Below are positions 8,152 to 18,100 of a stretch of 64,000 nucleotides of DNA, piece by piece (the first letter of the stretch is position 1; the number at the start of each line of letters is the position of its first letter). The notes beneath the pieces are model-generated. The model ran no database searches. It had not been told where the DNA came from and saw only the letters and a program-made list of their open reading frames with translations. Location of the stretch: the NCBI RefSeq assembly GCF_024793945.1, contig NZ_JANUSD010000001.1:1-64000 (forward strand), in the 5' to 3' direction. This stretch comes from Emticicia fluvialis (lineage in GTDB: Bacteria > Bacteroidota > Bacteroidia > Cytophagales > Spirosomataceae). The position numbers and the translations under genes are program-made.

Positions 8152-9093
8152 CTACTTCACTTCAAATGCACCTTTTCCAATCTTGAACCCTTCTGAATAA
8201 AGTTCTATTGTATATTTGCCAGCCGTATAGGGGGCATCGTGTGTATAGATGATATCAACTTTCTGGTCATTATTTTCAAATTGTACACTATGACGGGTGC
8301 TGAAACCCAGCTCATCACCTTCAAAATCAAAAACGCCACTGCCGGTGTTGTCGCTTACCACGCCACCGTTGGCATCAAGAATACGCACAATAATTTCTTT
8401 TTTGTTTTTAACTGCAATTGGATTGGCAGGCATAATGAAAGAAATTTTCAGCCGATGTATGCGAGACGCTCTGAAAGGCGTTGCTTCTCTTACTTTGCCA
8501 TTGGCCGACAAAGCCGCAACCTGTACATTAATGGCTTTCATGGATGACGCTATGGTTACCTGCCTTTGCAGGTTGAAATTTTCAGCCGAGTACTCTGCCA
8601 CCGTTTGCGACAAAGACTCTTTATCTGTTTTCAGGTTTTCGTTTTCAGTTAATACTACCTGCTTTTCAAACTCGAGTGTTTGGGTGCGTTCTTTTAACTG
8701 AGAGTTTTCTTCTTTCAGTAAACTAAATTCTTTGTCTTTGGCTGAAAGGAAATTTTCGTAGTCTTTTATTTTGGCGTCATATTTCTGTATTGAAAAGTTT
8801 AAATCAGACTTCAGCAGTTTTTTATCGTTTTCAAGCTGTACCCTGATGCGCTTCAACTCTGTAATATTGCCACCCATCTGATTGATTTTTTCAATTTTTT
8901 CGTCGAGCGCTTTTGAGATAGAATCCAGCTTTACCTGGGTGGCCGATAATTGCTCAACCTTTTGTGTCAATGATTGCTGAAGCTCAAAAGTCTCGTTTCG
9001 GGCGCCCATAAAAAGGTACCCCAACAATGCCAGGATACCGGTTAGTACTCCGAACGAAATCTTGAATACGCCTTGTGTTGCCGATGCACTCAT
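8152..9093 (-). CDS. coiled-coil membrane protein of unknown function
   Basis: 313 residues. One hydrophobic span near the N-terminus (residues about 12-28, ISFGVLTGILALLGYLFMG) is followed by a long heptad-like region to about residue 185, rich in Gln, Glu, Lys and Leu (QLSATQVKLDSISK, LKRIRVQLENDKKLL, FLSAKDKEFSLLKEE). The C-terminal 110 residues look like a beta-sandwich (IHRLKISFIMP, YTAGKYTIELYSEGFKIGKG). The layout suggests a periplasmic rod with a small terminal domain, or an envelope scaffold. No enzyme motif is seen. It stands alone between the EEP gene and the two-component system. Confidence 0.75.
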   Translation of the reverse strand: MSASATQGVFKISFGVLTGILALLGYLFMGARNETFELQQSLTQKVEQLSATQVKLDSISKALDEKIEKINQMGGNITELKRIRVQLENDKKLLKSDLNFSIQKYDAKIKDYENFLSAKDKEFSLLKEENSQLKERTQTLEFEKQVVLTENENLKTDKESLSQTVAEYSAENFNLQRQVTIASSMKAINVQVAALSANGKVREATPFRASRIHRLKISFIMPANPIAVKNKKEIIVRILDANGGVVSDNTGSGVFDFEGDELGFSTRHSVQFENNDQKVDIIYTHDAPYTAGKYTIELYSEGFKIGKGAFEVK

Positions 9094-9189
9094 GATACAT
9101 AGTAATAGTTTGTTAACTACAAACTAAAACAACCCAACTTAAAGAGCCGTTAAACTCACTTTAAATTTACCTTAAAATATGATTGAAAT

Positions 9190-10566
9190 TTATTGAAGCG
9201 GGAAACTGAGCGTAAATGTAGTGCCCTCAGAGTCAGAATTTACGCTTATGTCGCCATTGTGCAGCCGAACAATCTGCGATACGATGGCCAGGCCAACCCC
9301 GTGCCCTTGTACACCCTGGGCCGAGGCATTGCTTCTGTAGAAGGGCTGAAAAATATATGGAATGTCTCTTTTAGGAATAGCAGGGCCACTGTTAAAAAAC
9401 GATACGGTTATCTGGCCGGGGTGTGAAAAAAAGTTGACAACAGCAGTTTTATTGTCTGAAAACTTGCAGGCGTTATCAAGCAGGTTCATGAAAACCACTT
9501 TCAGGGCTGCTTCGTTACCCGGTATAATTAATGCGTTCTCATCATCAGGGAAATTGGCAAAGGTCAGTTGAATCTGGTAGTCTTCATGCCACTTCTGTAC
9601 CTGGCTTTTGGCCTCCCATAAGAGTTCGTCGAGCCTGACAGGTGTGTATTTTACATTTTCTGCATTGGCCACTACATTCGCCAGATTCAACAGGGTGTTG
9701 GTCAACTGGGTAAGGGTGCGGGTGTCTTCCTGTAGCGATTTCAGACTTTTTTCGTAGGCCTCGGGGCTGCGTTTCTGAAGCAGTGTTACTTCTATCTGCG
9801 AATAAATCTTGGTAAGTGGATTCTTTAACTCGTGCGACACGTTGGCAATGAACATCTTCTGGGTTACCAGGGCTTCTTCAATGCGGTCGAGCAGTTGATT
9901 AAACGTGGCAACCAGTGTGCCTATTTCGTCATCAGGGTTTGGGTATTCCACCCTTTTTTTGACATTACGCGGGAAAATCTGATTTACCTGCCTGATAACA
10001 CCCGACACAGGCGCCAATGCCCGATTGGCAAAAAGCCAGCCGGAAATACCCAGCAGCAAAATGCCTACGCCTACCATTACAATCAGAATTTTTTTTAGGT
10101 CTTTCAGTGCCTCATGCCCGGTGGCGTCAATGGCACTCACAATAACCCAGTTACCTTTATTTTTGGTGGATGCGAAATGAATGCCCAGCACCTGATAATC
10201 ATTATAACTGGTGTAGGCCGTCGGTGCGGCAGATGCCACCAGCGGGAGTAGCTTTTTATGAAAGCTGGTGTCGGCAGGATGAGTAAAAAAAATGAACTGC
10301 TCGAGGGTTTCGTTATAAACCGATATGCTTTCGCTGGTTAATAGCTCTTTGTCTGATACATTCACCAGTTTCATTACCGTTGTATCGGCGGCCTGTATAT
10401 CAAATAACAAAGTTGTAGTGGTAATGGCGCGGTCTTGCAGGCGTTTATAAAAACGCTTTTCGAGGTATAGTTTACTGAAGAAATAAACCCCGAAAGAAAA
10501 TATCAGAAGTACCGCCGTTACCAGTATGACAAACTGATAGGTTAGCTTTGAGCGAATGTTTTTCAT
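9190..10566 (-). CDS. sensor histidine kinase
   Basis: 458 residues: first membrane span at about 10-32, a periplasmic sensor region of about 130 residues, a second span (IVMVGVGILLLGISGWLF), HAMP, and the HisKA H-box FIANVSHELKNPLTK with the phosphoacceptor His near residue 245. The HATPase domain follows, with N-box NLLDNACKFSDN and G-boxes near GHGVGLAIVSQI. Its start overlaps the regulator stop (TGATG arrangement), so the pair is one unit. The signal sensed is unknown. It is distinct from the hybrid one-piece systems that control many Bacteroidota glycan loci. Confidence 0.92.
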   Translation of the reverse strand: MKNIRSKLTYQFVILVTAVLLIFSFGVYFFSKLYLEKRFYKRLQDRAITTTTLLFDIQAADTTVMKLVNVSDKELLTSESISVYNETLEQFIFFTHPADTSFHKKLLPLVASAAPTAYTSYNDYQVLGIHFASTKNKGNWVIVSAIDATGHEALKDLKKILIVMVGVGILLLGISGWLFANRALAPVSGVIRQVNQIFPRNVKKRVEYPNPDDEIGTLVATFNQLLDRIEEALVTQKMFIANVSHELKNPLTKIYSQIEVTLLQKRSPEAYEKSLKSLQEDTRTLTQLTNTLLNLANVVANAENVKYTPVRLDELLWEAKSQVQKWHEDYQIQLTFANFPDDENALIIPGNEAALKVVFMNLLDNACKFSDNKTAVVNFFSHPGQITVSFFNSGPAIPKRDIPYIFQPFYRSNASAQGVQGHGVGLAIVSQIVRLHNGDISVNSDSEGTTFTLSFPLQ

Positions 10567-11246
10567 CAGGAAACTACTTTCAGCACATAGCCCATCCCTA
10601 TTTGTGTGTGCAGAAGCTTGGGTTCAAAGTCTTTATCTATTTTTTTTCTTAAAAAATTCACATAAACCTCAATCACGTTGGTGCCTGTATCAAAGGTAAC
10701 ATCCCAAATTTTTTCGGCCAGCTCGGCCTTTGCAATAACCCTGCCCTGATTACGGATAAAGTACTCCAGTAAGCCGAATTCTTTGGCTGTCAGGGTAATT
10801 TCCTGCCCGGCGCGTGTTACGGTTTTGGTGTCCAGATCCATTTCCAGGTCGGCAACTTTCAGGGTATTTGAGGTATGCATAATACCAATGTTGCGGCGGG
10901 TAAGTGCGCGTACCCGTGCCATCAATTCTCTGAACTCAAACGGCTTGGCCAGGTAATCATCTGCCCCGGCATCCAGGCCTTCAATCTTGTCGTCAGTTGT
11001 ACCCAAAGCCGTCAGAAGCAGCACCGGCGACGAAACCCCAACTTCGTGCAGTTTCCGGCAAAGCTCCAGCCCATTCATGCCCGGAAGTATGATATCAGAT
11101 ATGATAAGTGCATATACCTGCCTTGTGGCCAGCTGGAAACCCATGGCACCGTCGTAGGCTATATCAACTTCCCACTGCTGCTCTTCCAGGCCTTGTCTGA
11201 TTAACTCAATGGTTCGTACTTCGTCTTCAATCACTAAGATTTTCAT
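10566..11246 (-). CDS. OmpR-family response regulator
   Basis: 226 residues. The receiver domain has the acidic pair E8-D9, phosphoacceptor D51 (in IISDIILPGMNG) and the conserved Lys in DDYLAKPFEF. The C-terminal winged helix (EFGLLEYFIRNQGRVIAKAE ... VYVNFLRKKID) is of the OmpR/PhoB type. The reading frame is open to a TTG at 11270, but a -7 box covers that codon, and ATG 11246 gives the standard start MKILVIEDE. It probably controls its own operon and unknown envelope targets. Confidence 0.93.
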   Translation of the reverse strand: MKILVIEDEVRTIELIRQGLEEQQWEVDIAYDGAMGFQLATRQVYALIISDIILPGMNGLELCRKLHEVGVSSPVLLLTALGTTDDKIEGLDAGADDYLAKPFEFRELMARVRALTRRNIGIMHTSNTLKVADLEMDLDTKTVTRAGQEITLTAKEFGLLEYFIRNQGRVIAKAELAEKIWDVTFDTGTNVIEVYVNFLRKKIDKDFEPKLLHTQIGMGYVLKVVS

Positions 11247-11267
11247 GTCTGGTGGCTTTAGATTTAC

Positions 11268-11275
11268 CAAAATTA
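11268..11275 (-). promoter_or_regulatory. -7 promoter box of the response regulator operon
   Basis: TAATTTTG on the minus strand fits TAnnTTTG and lies 22 bases before ATG 11246. This excludes the in-frame TTG at 11270 as the start, since it would lie within the promoter. Confidence 0.5.
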
Positions 11276-11285
11276 TAAAATTAAA

Positions 11286-11327
11286 CCGAAAACGCAGCTA
11301 AGTAAGCACACTTAGCTGCGTTTTCGG
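11286..11327 (-). terminator. strong terminator of the GH105 gene
   Basis: A perfect 18-bp inverted repeat (CCGAAAACGCAGCTAAGT at 11286-11303 and its complement at 11310-11327) with a 6-base loop. On the minus strand it is followed by TTTAATTTTATAATTTT. It separates the GH105 gene from the downstream two-component operon. Confidence 0.9.
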
Positions 11328-11345
11328 CAGAAAATGCGTACCCGC

Positions 11346-12479
11346 TCAGCGTTTTATTTTATATACCTCTGATAAGGCCAGCATGAAGCACCCCAGCCCG
11401 AAATCTTCATAGTCAGGAACTTTATCATAGGTAACAGGCTGGCCATCTTTTGGCTCTTTGCCTGTACCCTGCACATAGCCCAGAAATCCATTCGGATGCA
11501 CACAGTTGTTCATGATGGCATGGGCTGCCTTGGCCATTGGCGGGTAAAACTTACGGCGGTCAAGAATACCCTTGTTAATGCCCCATGCCATGCCATATAA
11601 AAATAACGAAGTGCCCGTTAACTCTTTGCCTCCAAAATCGTTCGGGTCGGCCAGGCTGGCATTCCAGAAACCATCTGTCCGTTGTAAGGGTAGCAGGGCA
11701 TTCATCATTTCCAGATACGTTTTTTGATATTCATCGCGGTGCGGGGCATCTTTGGGTAAAATATCCAATACACGTACCAATGCTGCTACAACCCAGCCAT
11801 TCCCCCGGGCCCAGTAGCAACTTTTGCCTCCCGGGGTTGCATACGGCGGGTCAAAGTCTTTGTCCCGCCACCATAAACCATCTGCCTCATTATACAACCC
11901 CTTTTCGCCGTGCCGGGTTTTGGTATACAGATATAATTCGTGCATTTTTTCAAAATAACGGTTGTCTTCGTATATAACCCCCAACTGAGCAAACACAGGC
12001 ATGGCCATCTGCAGGGCATCTACCCACCACCAGTCGTCTTTTTTTGGGTTGTTCAGCATACTATCTATAGATGCCTTAATATCATGAATACGCTCAGGTT
12101 TAGGGTCTATTACATACAAATCTATGTAGGTTTGTCCGCAGCACTGGTCGTCGGCATTGCGGGTGGCGATGCCATTGCGCAAGCCCCATTTATGGCCTTC
12201 TCCCCAGGCCACTGCGTAGTCGTAATATCTTTTTTGAGGGTCAATTTTATAGAGTGCCATCAGCCCTTCATAGTACACACCCCTGGTCCAGATATTGCTG
12301 GGTCTGGTTTTGTCTGGTCCGGCAATGGGTTTGCTGACATCCGGCCACCGGAGCATAAAATATTCGTTGGCAAGGTTGATGGTTTTCAGGATATCCTGAT
12401 TTTTAGGCAGGCTTTGCGCAAAGGCACAAAAGCTGGCAAGCAAAAAAATGATAGTTAATGCAGATATAATTTTCTTCAT
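11346..12479 (-). CDS. GH88/GH105-family unsaturated glycuronyl hydrolase
   Basis: A 377-residue secreted protein with a signal peptide ending near FAQ (residues 1-21). The family pattern is visible in RPSNIWTRGVYYEGLMALY, NADDQCCGQTYIDLY, WWWVDALQMAMPVFAQL, YWARGNGWVVAALVRVLDIL, RTDGFWNASLAD and GTSLFLYGMAWGINKGIL. Family members remove the unsaturated uronic acid left by pectate or rhamnogalacturonan lyases. The aspartates in ADDQ and WWVDALQ are the expected catalytic positions. No lyase or pectin genes are adjacent. It is unlinked by operator or strand to the xylan cluster. A TATCTTTG -7 box lies at 12557-12564 on the minus strand. Confidence 0.87.
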   Translation of the reverse strand: MKKIISALTIIFLLASFCAFAQSLPKNQDILKTINLANEYFMLRWPDVSKPIAGPDKTRPSNIWTRGVYYEGLMALYKIDPQKRYYDYAVAWGEGHKWGLRNGIATRNADDQCCGQTYIDLYVIDPKPERIHDIKASIDSMLNNPKKDDWWWVDALQMAMPVFAQLGVIYEDNRYFEKMHELYLYTKTRHGEKGLYNEADGLWWRDKDFDPPYATPGGKSCYWARGNGWVVAALVRVLDILPKDAPHRDEYQKTYLEMMNALLPLQRTDGFWNASLADPNDFGGKELTGTSLFLYGMAWGINKGILDRRKFYPPMAKAAHAIMNNCVHPNGFLGYVQGTGKEPKDGQPVTYDKVPDYEDFGLGCFMLALSEVYKIKR

Positions 12480-12556
12480 GGAGCTTGATTACTGAATAAT
12501 ATACTTCTAATATGATAAAAAGACGTTTGCCAATAATAAATGGCTGCTTCCAAACA

Positions 12557-12564
12557 CAAAGATA
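12557..12564 (-). promoter_or_regulatory. candidate -7 box for the GH105 gene
   Basis: TATCTTTG on the minus strand matches TAnnTTTG about 78 bases before the GH105 start. No TTTG is seen 19 bases further upstream, so confidence is low. The rest of 12480-12707 shows no other clear signal. Confidence 0.3.
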
Positions 12565-12707
12565 ACGTTTTGGGTTGAGTAACTTTCCTGTGCTGTGTGG
12601 GTTGTGAGTAAAAGCCCCTGAGCAGTGCGAAGCTTTGATAAGCTGAATTATGAGATTTCTGAAACCCGGGCTGCCTGTATTTTGTTGATGATAGAAATTA
12701 TACCATT

Positions 12708-13007
12708 ATGACAGGAACATTTGAAGAACTGATAGCCTCAGAAACGCCCATACTTATTGATTTTTTTGCTGAATGGTGTGGGCCGTGCAAGGTTTTATCA
12801 CCCACTTTACAGCAATTGGCGCATGAAGCAGGCGATCATCTCAAGATAGTAAAAATAGATGTAGACAGGAATCCGAAACTGGCTAATAAATACAAAATAT
12901 CAGGGGTGCCTACATTAATGCTTTTTAAGAACAGTGAGCTTAAATGGCGGCAGTCTGGCGTATTGTCTTTACCGCAATTGAAAAGTGTTGTTGAGAAGTA
13001 CAGGTAA
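12708..13007 (+). CDS. trxA: thioredoxin
   Basis: A 99-residue single-domain thioredoxin with the canonical active site W23-C24-G25-P26-C27-K28 and the cis-proline in SGVPTLMLF. No signal peptide, so it acts in the cytoplasm as a general protein disulfide reductant. It is a single transcription unit, divergent from GH105. The length is slightly under the usual 105-110, with a short N-terminus. Confidence 0.93.
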   Translation: MTGTFEELIASETPILIDFFAEWCGPCKVLSPTLQQLAHEAGDHLKIVKIDVDRNPKLANKYKISGVPTLMLFKNSELKWRQSGVLSLPQLKSVVEKYR

Positions 13008-13068
13008 CAGCAAAAGAGAAACCACTCTAAGCGTATGTGCCTTTAGAGGTAGTAATAAAACGGGCAGA

Positions 13069-13221
13069 TTAAGATATGATTTCTTTTTCAATAATGTCAG
13101 ACGCTGCCTGTTCAAAGAAACGCTTGATGCCATCAAAGGCACCGCTCACAATGGCCAATGGTAAAAGAAGTGGCATGAAAATTATCCATTGTAAAAACAT
13201 GGATGAATTGAATTTTTTCAT
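13069..13221 (-). CDS. short membrane ORF, 50 aa, unknown
   Basis: An open frame from ATG 13219-13221 to TAA 13069-13071 encodes 50 residues. The start is MKKFNSSMFLQW, a hydrophobic core follows (IIFMPLLLPLAIVSGAF), and the tail is amphipathic and charged (DGIKRFFEQAASDIIEKE). A basic start, one membrane span and a charged tail are typical of real small membrane proteins, and the stretch 13008-13413 would otherwise be empty. No family is recognised and no promoter box is obvious. Confidence 0.5.
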   Translation of the reverse strand: MKKFNSSMFLQWIIFMPLLLPLAIVSGAFDGIKRFFEQAASDIIEKEIIS

Positions 13222-13413
13222 AATGGTAGAGGCAAACTTGTAAATAGGTAAATAAGATTACTTAATTAAACGTGGCTCTGATGGGTATAATACCGTTCAG
13301 TAACGTTTACTTCTATGTAAAGTTAAAAAAAATATCACCTAAGTGCAAAGTTTTTCTACATTAAAAATTGATTTTATGGTAAAGTTATTTTCCGGTACCT
13401 AAAATCAGGTTAA

Positions 13414-14748
13414 TCAGGGGTTGTTGAGGTTTTCTGCCCAGTTGAATCGGTCTCCCGGCGAAAGTTTCCAGGGAGCCATGTTGTTTTCCAGATTCGAAAA
13501 CATCGCATTCCATGACCCGGGCGCGGAAGATTCTTCCATTACTTTGTAACGACGCAGCTGAAGAATGATATCAAGCGGCGATATATTAACAGGGCATTGT
13601 TGTACGCAGGCATTGCAGGTGGTGCAGGCCAGAATTTCTTCTTCCGTAATGTAGTCGCCCAGCAGGGTTTTTCCGCTATCATATTCATAGCCGTTTTGTA
13701 ACCAGCCTTTCTGGATTTCCTCCAGTCTGTCGCGCGTGTCCATCATTATTTTGCGTGGCGACAGTTTTTTGCCTGTTATATTAGCCGGGCAGGCAGAGGT
13801 GCAACGGCCACACTCGGTGCAGCTGTAGGCATCCATCAGGTTTTTCCAGCTCAGGTCTTTTACATCCTTAGCACCAAAGCGGCCCACTTCAGCCGGTGTT
13901 GCATCTGGTTGCTCAATTCCCAGCATGATTTTCACCTCTTTTGTTACAGCTGGCATGTTGTGCATTTCTCCTTTGGGGTCAAGATTCGAAAAGTAGGTAT
14001 TAGGAAACGCCAGAAAGATATGCAGGTGTTTTGAGTAGGTAACGTAAAGAGCAAAACCCATAATGCCCAGAATATGAAACCACCAGGCAACGCGTTCATA
14101 GGTAACAAGGGCGGTGTCGCTCCAATTATTAAAAATTGGTTGTAGCCATTGGCTAACCAGAAAATTACCCGTTGATGCCTCTGCATAATGGCCAACGCCC
14201 CTTTGTTGCAAAATGGTATCTGCGGCATTCATACTCAGAAATGCCCACATCAATAATACCTCGGTTATCAATATAATATTGGCGTCTGTGCGGGGCCAGG
14301 ATGTCATTTCACGGTGACGGCTCTCCTGAAAGCGTGGTACTTTAATAACATTTCTTCTGATAAGAAATACCAGACAAACGGCTACTACACCCAGGGCCAG
14401 TAGTTCAAAAAAATTAATCAGAAAACCGTAAAGACTGCCCAGCAAAGGGTAGAACAGGCGATGGGTGCCCAGTATGCCGTCCAGCATTATTTCCAGCACT
14501 TCAATATTAATTATCAGAAAACCTGCATAAATGATAAAGTGCATTAGCCCTACAATTGGTCGGTTGAACATCTTTTTTTGCCCGAAAGCAATCAATAGCA
14601 TGGTTTTAAGGCGCTCAGCCGGCCGGTCGGTACGGTCTTCGGCTTGGCCCAGCAGGATGGTTTTCTTGATAAGTTTTACCCGGCGGCCTATAAAAAAACC
14701 AGCGGTTGCTAATGCGGCTACAAATAATATCTGGGCGAGTACTTGCAT
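13414..14748 (-). CDS. membrane-bound Fe-S oxidoreductase, heterodisulfide-reductase-like
   Basis: 444 residues. The N-terminal 270 hold about six membrane spans with several histidines suited to heme binding (GLMHFIIYAGFL, WWFHILGIMGFALYVTYSKHLHIF), a NarI/HdrE-like part. The C-terminal part has two 4Fe-4S motifs, CTECGRCTSACP and CTTCNACVQQCP. The arrangement resembles fused HdrE/HdrC-like proteins that pass electrons between a soluble donor (for example an electron transfer flavoprotein) and the quinone pool. In many Bacteroidota a CCG-domain HdrB-like gene follows; none follows here. The exact donor is not known. Confidence 0.82.
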   Translation of the reverse strand: MQVLAQILFVAALATAGFFIGRRVKLIKKTILLGQAEDRTDRPAERLKTMLLIAFGQKKMFNRPIVGLMHFIIYAGFLIINIEVLEIMLDGILGTHRLFYPLLGSLYGFLINFFELLALGVVAVCLVFLIRRNVIKVPRFQESRHREMTSWPRTDANIILITEVLLMWAFLSMNAADTILQQRGVGHYAEASTGNFLVSQWLQPIFNNWSDTALVTYERVAWWFHILGIMGFALYVTYSKHLHIFLAFPNTYFSNLDPKGEMHNMPAVTKEVKIMLGIEQPDATPAEVGRFGAKDVKDLSWKNLMDAYSCTECGRCTSACPANITGKKLSPRKIMMDTRDRLEEIQKGWLQNGYEYDSGKTLLGDYITEEEILACTTCNACVQQCPVNISPLDIILQLRRYKVMEESSAPGSWNAMFSNLENNMAPWKLSPGDRFNWAENLNNP

Positions 14749-14811
14749 GATATCAGTATTTGGGAAAATAATGGTTGGTAATTTGCCAAACAGTATGCTT
14801 GCATACCATTA

Positions 14812-14841
14812 CAAATATAGTCAAAAAACATATAAAGCAAG
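14812..14841 (-). promoter_or_regulatory. promoter for the Fe-S oxidoreductase gene
   Basis: TATATTTG (minus strand, 14812-14819) fits TAnnTTTG. CTTG lies 18 bases upstream (14838-14841). The leader before ATG 14748 is about 55 bases. Confidence 0.5.
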
Positions 14842-14877
14842 CGTTGTAAAAATTTTTAAGATTTTTTTTGCCTGAAA

Positions 14878-14908
14878 TTTGTTCATAAAAAGTTTTTGTC
14901 TAATTTTG
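14878..14908 (+). promoter_or_regulatory. textbook Bacteroidota promoter of tRNA-Phe
   Basis: TTTG (14878-14881), exactly 19 bases, then TAATTTTG (14901-14908). Transcription would begin near 14915, about 26 bases before the mature tRNA. Confidence 0.8.
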
Positions 14909-14940
14909 CAGTCCCAAAACACAGGGAATGGTGGTAATAA

Positions 14941-15016
14941 GGTAATGTAGCTCAGTTGGTAGAGCAAAGGACTGAAAATCCTTGTGTCGGCGGTTCGATT
15001 CCGTCCATTACCACCA
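14941..15016 (+). tRNA. tRNA-Phe (anticodon GAA)
   Basis: A 76-base cloverleaf: acceptor stem GGTAATG/CATTACC, D-arm with GTAGCTCAGTTGGTAGAGC, anticodon stem AAGGA/TCCTT with loop CTGAAAA (anticodon GAA), T-arm with GGTTCGATTCC, discriminator A and encoded CCA. Promoter upstream and terminator downstream are both present. Confidence 0.97.
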
Positions 15017-15019
15017 GAA

Positions 15020-15057
15020 AATAAAGGCTTTATGAAGAAATTCGTAAAGCCTTTATT
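15020..15057 (+). terminator. terminator of tRNA-Phe
   Basis: A perfect 13-bp inverted repeat, AATAAAGGCTTTA (15020-15032) and TAAAGCCTTTATT (15045-15057), starts 4 bases after the tRNA CCA end. The 12-base loop can pair a further GAA/TTC. Confidence 0.8.
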
Positions 15058-15067
15058 TGTTTACATG

Positions 15068-15115
15068 AAAAATTCACGGCTCTGAAGCTGTTTAGCATCA
15101 TGGCCGTGAATTTTT
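15068..15115 (-). terminator. terminator of the FG-GAP lipoprotein gene
   Basis: The perfect 13-bp arms AAAAATTCACGGC (15068-15080) and GCCGTGAATTTTT (15103-15115) act in both directions. It lies 12 bases past the stop of the minus-strand gene. Confidence 0.8.
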
Positions 15116-15127
15116 TTGGATGCCACC

Positions 15128-18100
15128 CTATGGGTGAGCCTTTTTTTGAAGCTGATAAGATTGCACCTTGCCTGCATTGGCAAAAACCTGCATTACTCCG
15201 GTTTTTTTGAAGAACACACATTTACGGGTGTCACCCTGAAAATTCAGGCCGCTTTGGTCAAAGTCAACAGGCTGAAACCCTCCCTTCCCGTTGCCCAGCA
15301 GCAGGGCGCCTTTGGATGCATCCTGCCTGCCCTGATGGGCCTCATTGGCAAAGAAATTACCCGCTAAAAGTATGTCCTGGTGCCCATCCTGATTGAAGTC
15401 TTCGGATAGTATTGAAAAAACGGGCGATTGTTGTGCCTGCCAGGGGAGTTGCGTAAGGCTGAAACCGCCCTTGCCGGTATTTATACCTATACAGCTGCGT
15501 AGTTCATAGGCTTGCTTCTCAATAGCCCCTTTCTTATCGGTTTCGCTGAAGAGGTCATCAAACAAAACGCCGGAGTAGTCTTTAAAATTGGTGTATCTTT
15601 TCCGGAAACTGTTGATTTGCAGGTTCAGGTTGTCGCGCGGATGCACCGGTACCAATTGATTGTTAACATACTGGCCCATAACGGGGTCAATTCTGCCGTT
15701 GTTATCAAAGTCTTTGGCCAATAGCACAACCGGGTGTTGTGGGGTGGCCTTATAAAATGAGTTCAACCCTTCATTACCCAGCACTAAATCAATCAGGCCG
15801 TCATGGTTCAGGTCGGTAGTTGCTATTGTGTTCCACCAGCCTTCTGTTCCGGCCTTTTGGGTGTGTGTAAACTGCCCTCGCTTGTTAATCAGTGTAGTCA
15901 GGGGCATCCATTCACCTACTACCACCAGATCGGTATAGCCGTCTTGGTTAATGTCTATGGCGGCGGCGTCGCACACCATTCCCAGCTTGCTCAGATAAGG
16001 TGCAACCTGAGCGGTGGCATCAGTAAATTTGCCTTTATCGTTTCTGAGTATATAGCTTGGAGGGGCAACCGGATATTGATTTGGAGAAACACGCCCGCCA
16101 ATAAAAATGTCAAGGTCGTGGTCGTTGTCAATATCAAGGGTGGTAATTGTACGGCTGCTTACGTGTAATAGCGGGAAATCAGCCGTGTTTTTAAAATTGC
16201 CCCGGCCATCATTGAGCCATAATTGTGGCCGGTAGGCTTCTGCTATATCCAGAGGTCGCTCGCAACTGCCTCCGGCAAAAATCAGATCCTGGTCTCCGTC
16301 ATTATCAGCATCAAAAAAATGTATCGCCCCAACTTCCATCAAACGGCTGGTGGGTATTTCCTGTATCCTGCTGAATTTCCCATCCTTATTCTGCACAAAA
16401 ACCTGTGTTTCGCTACCATACAAAGCACCTCCTATGGCAAGGTCTTCCAGCCCGTCGCCGTTGATATCCGCTTTAGCTACTGCCGGCCCGGGCTTCGAGA
16501 GCATTTTATGCAAGGTGGCTGTTTGGTTAAAGTCTATATATGTAAAGTCTTTATGCTCAAAATCGGGTGCATGGTCAGTTGTTTCAAAAAGCTTTTCTGC
16601 AATCAGGGGTGAGGGTTTACCATTTGTTGCGTCTTCATATTTCAGGGTAATTGTTGTTGTCGTACTGTCAATGCCATATTTTCTCTGCACTTTGCCATCA
16701 GGCCAGGTAATCATCAGAGAGTCGATTTTTTTCTTTTTTCCTAAACCTACTACAATGTTACGTGGCATGGAAGACAGGTAGCCCCTTACAGGGTAGTTTT
16801 CAAATAACAGCACTTCATGGCCAATCCAGGCGTTTATCCGCGTTCCTATGCCTGCTTTATTATTGGCATCACCCTTCAGGTTAATTGTAAGGCTGCTATT
16901 TTGCTTATCTGAATTGTTTCTGAAGACCGATGCTTCGCTATCTACATTATTTACTATCAAATCAAGGTCTCCGTCGTTATCAAGGTCGGCATAGGCGGCT
17001 CCATTGGCATAAGACAATTCATCCAGCCCCCAGCTTTCAGATACATTTTCAAAATCAAGGTTATTCCTGTTTCTGTAAGCATAGTTTTTCAGTGGTATTT
17101 CTGGCACCATTTCCATCAGTTTTTTACGGTTTTCTACCCTCGATTTGTTTGAGCCAAACATATCTTTGTTGCGGTAATAGCTGATAAAGTCCAGGTCTGT
17201 TACGTTTTTTCTATAACCATTGGTAATAAATATGTCTTTGCGGCCGTCATTGTCCAGGTCGCAAAGAAGGGTAGACCAGCTCCAGTCTGTTTTGGCTACA
17301 CCGGCCAATAATCCGTTTTCGCTGAACTGCGGAATCCCCCCCGCATTTCCCACATTGATTTGAAGCATGTTTCGCATATACTGCAACTCATAATTGTATG
17401 GTGCGTGTATACTCATTTCTTTTTTGTCGTAGTCGGGCTTGCCCAGCATTTGCTTCTGGCGGGCGTTATCTTCGGGCAGCATATCCAGCTGGAAAATATC
17501 TACTTTGCCATCCTGATTGATATCGGCGGCATCAATACCCATACCAGACAAAGCCGTGTGAGGCATAGCGGTTTTAATTACGTTCTCAAATTGTCCGTTG
17601 CCCTTATTGAGATAGAGTGCATCTGAGCTCAGGAAATCGTTCGAGCAATAGATGTCAGGCCGGCCATCATTATTATAATCAGACACCACCACGCCAAGCC
17701 CCAGACCTTCATAAATGATTCCGGCCTCTGCCGATACATCTCTGAACACCGGATGCCCGTCTGTTGTGCCATCATTTTTGAAAAGTTTGCTGGCAGAAGG
17801 ATGCGACCCATCGTTAATGGCCGGCCTCAGGTAACTTGGGTTCTGGGTATCAGGCGAGGTATTCAATAAGAAGGCATCCAGGTCTCCGTCTCCGTCATAG
17901 TCTAAGAAGGCGGTTTGGGTGGTGTAGCCTGCGTAATCTAATCCGTAGGCGGCGGCAGCTTCTTTAAAAGTGGGGGCAGAGGTCTTTTGATTAATGAATA
18001 ACAGGTTATGTGTGTCAGCCATTGAGGGGTGGTAGGCTACCGATATATAAATATCATCCCAGCCGTCATTATTAATGTCAATTATCGAAACCCCGTTGCA

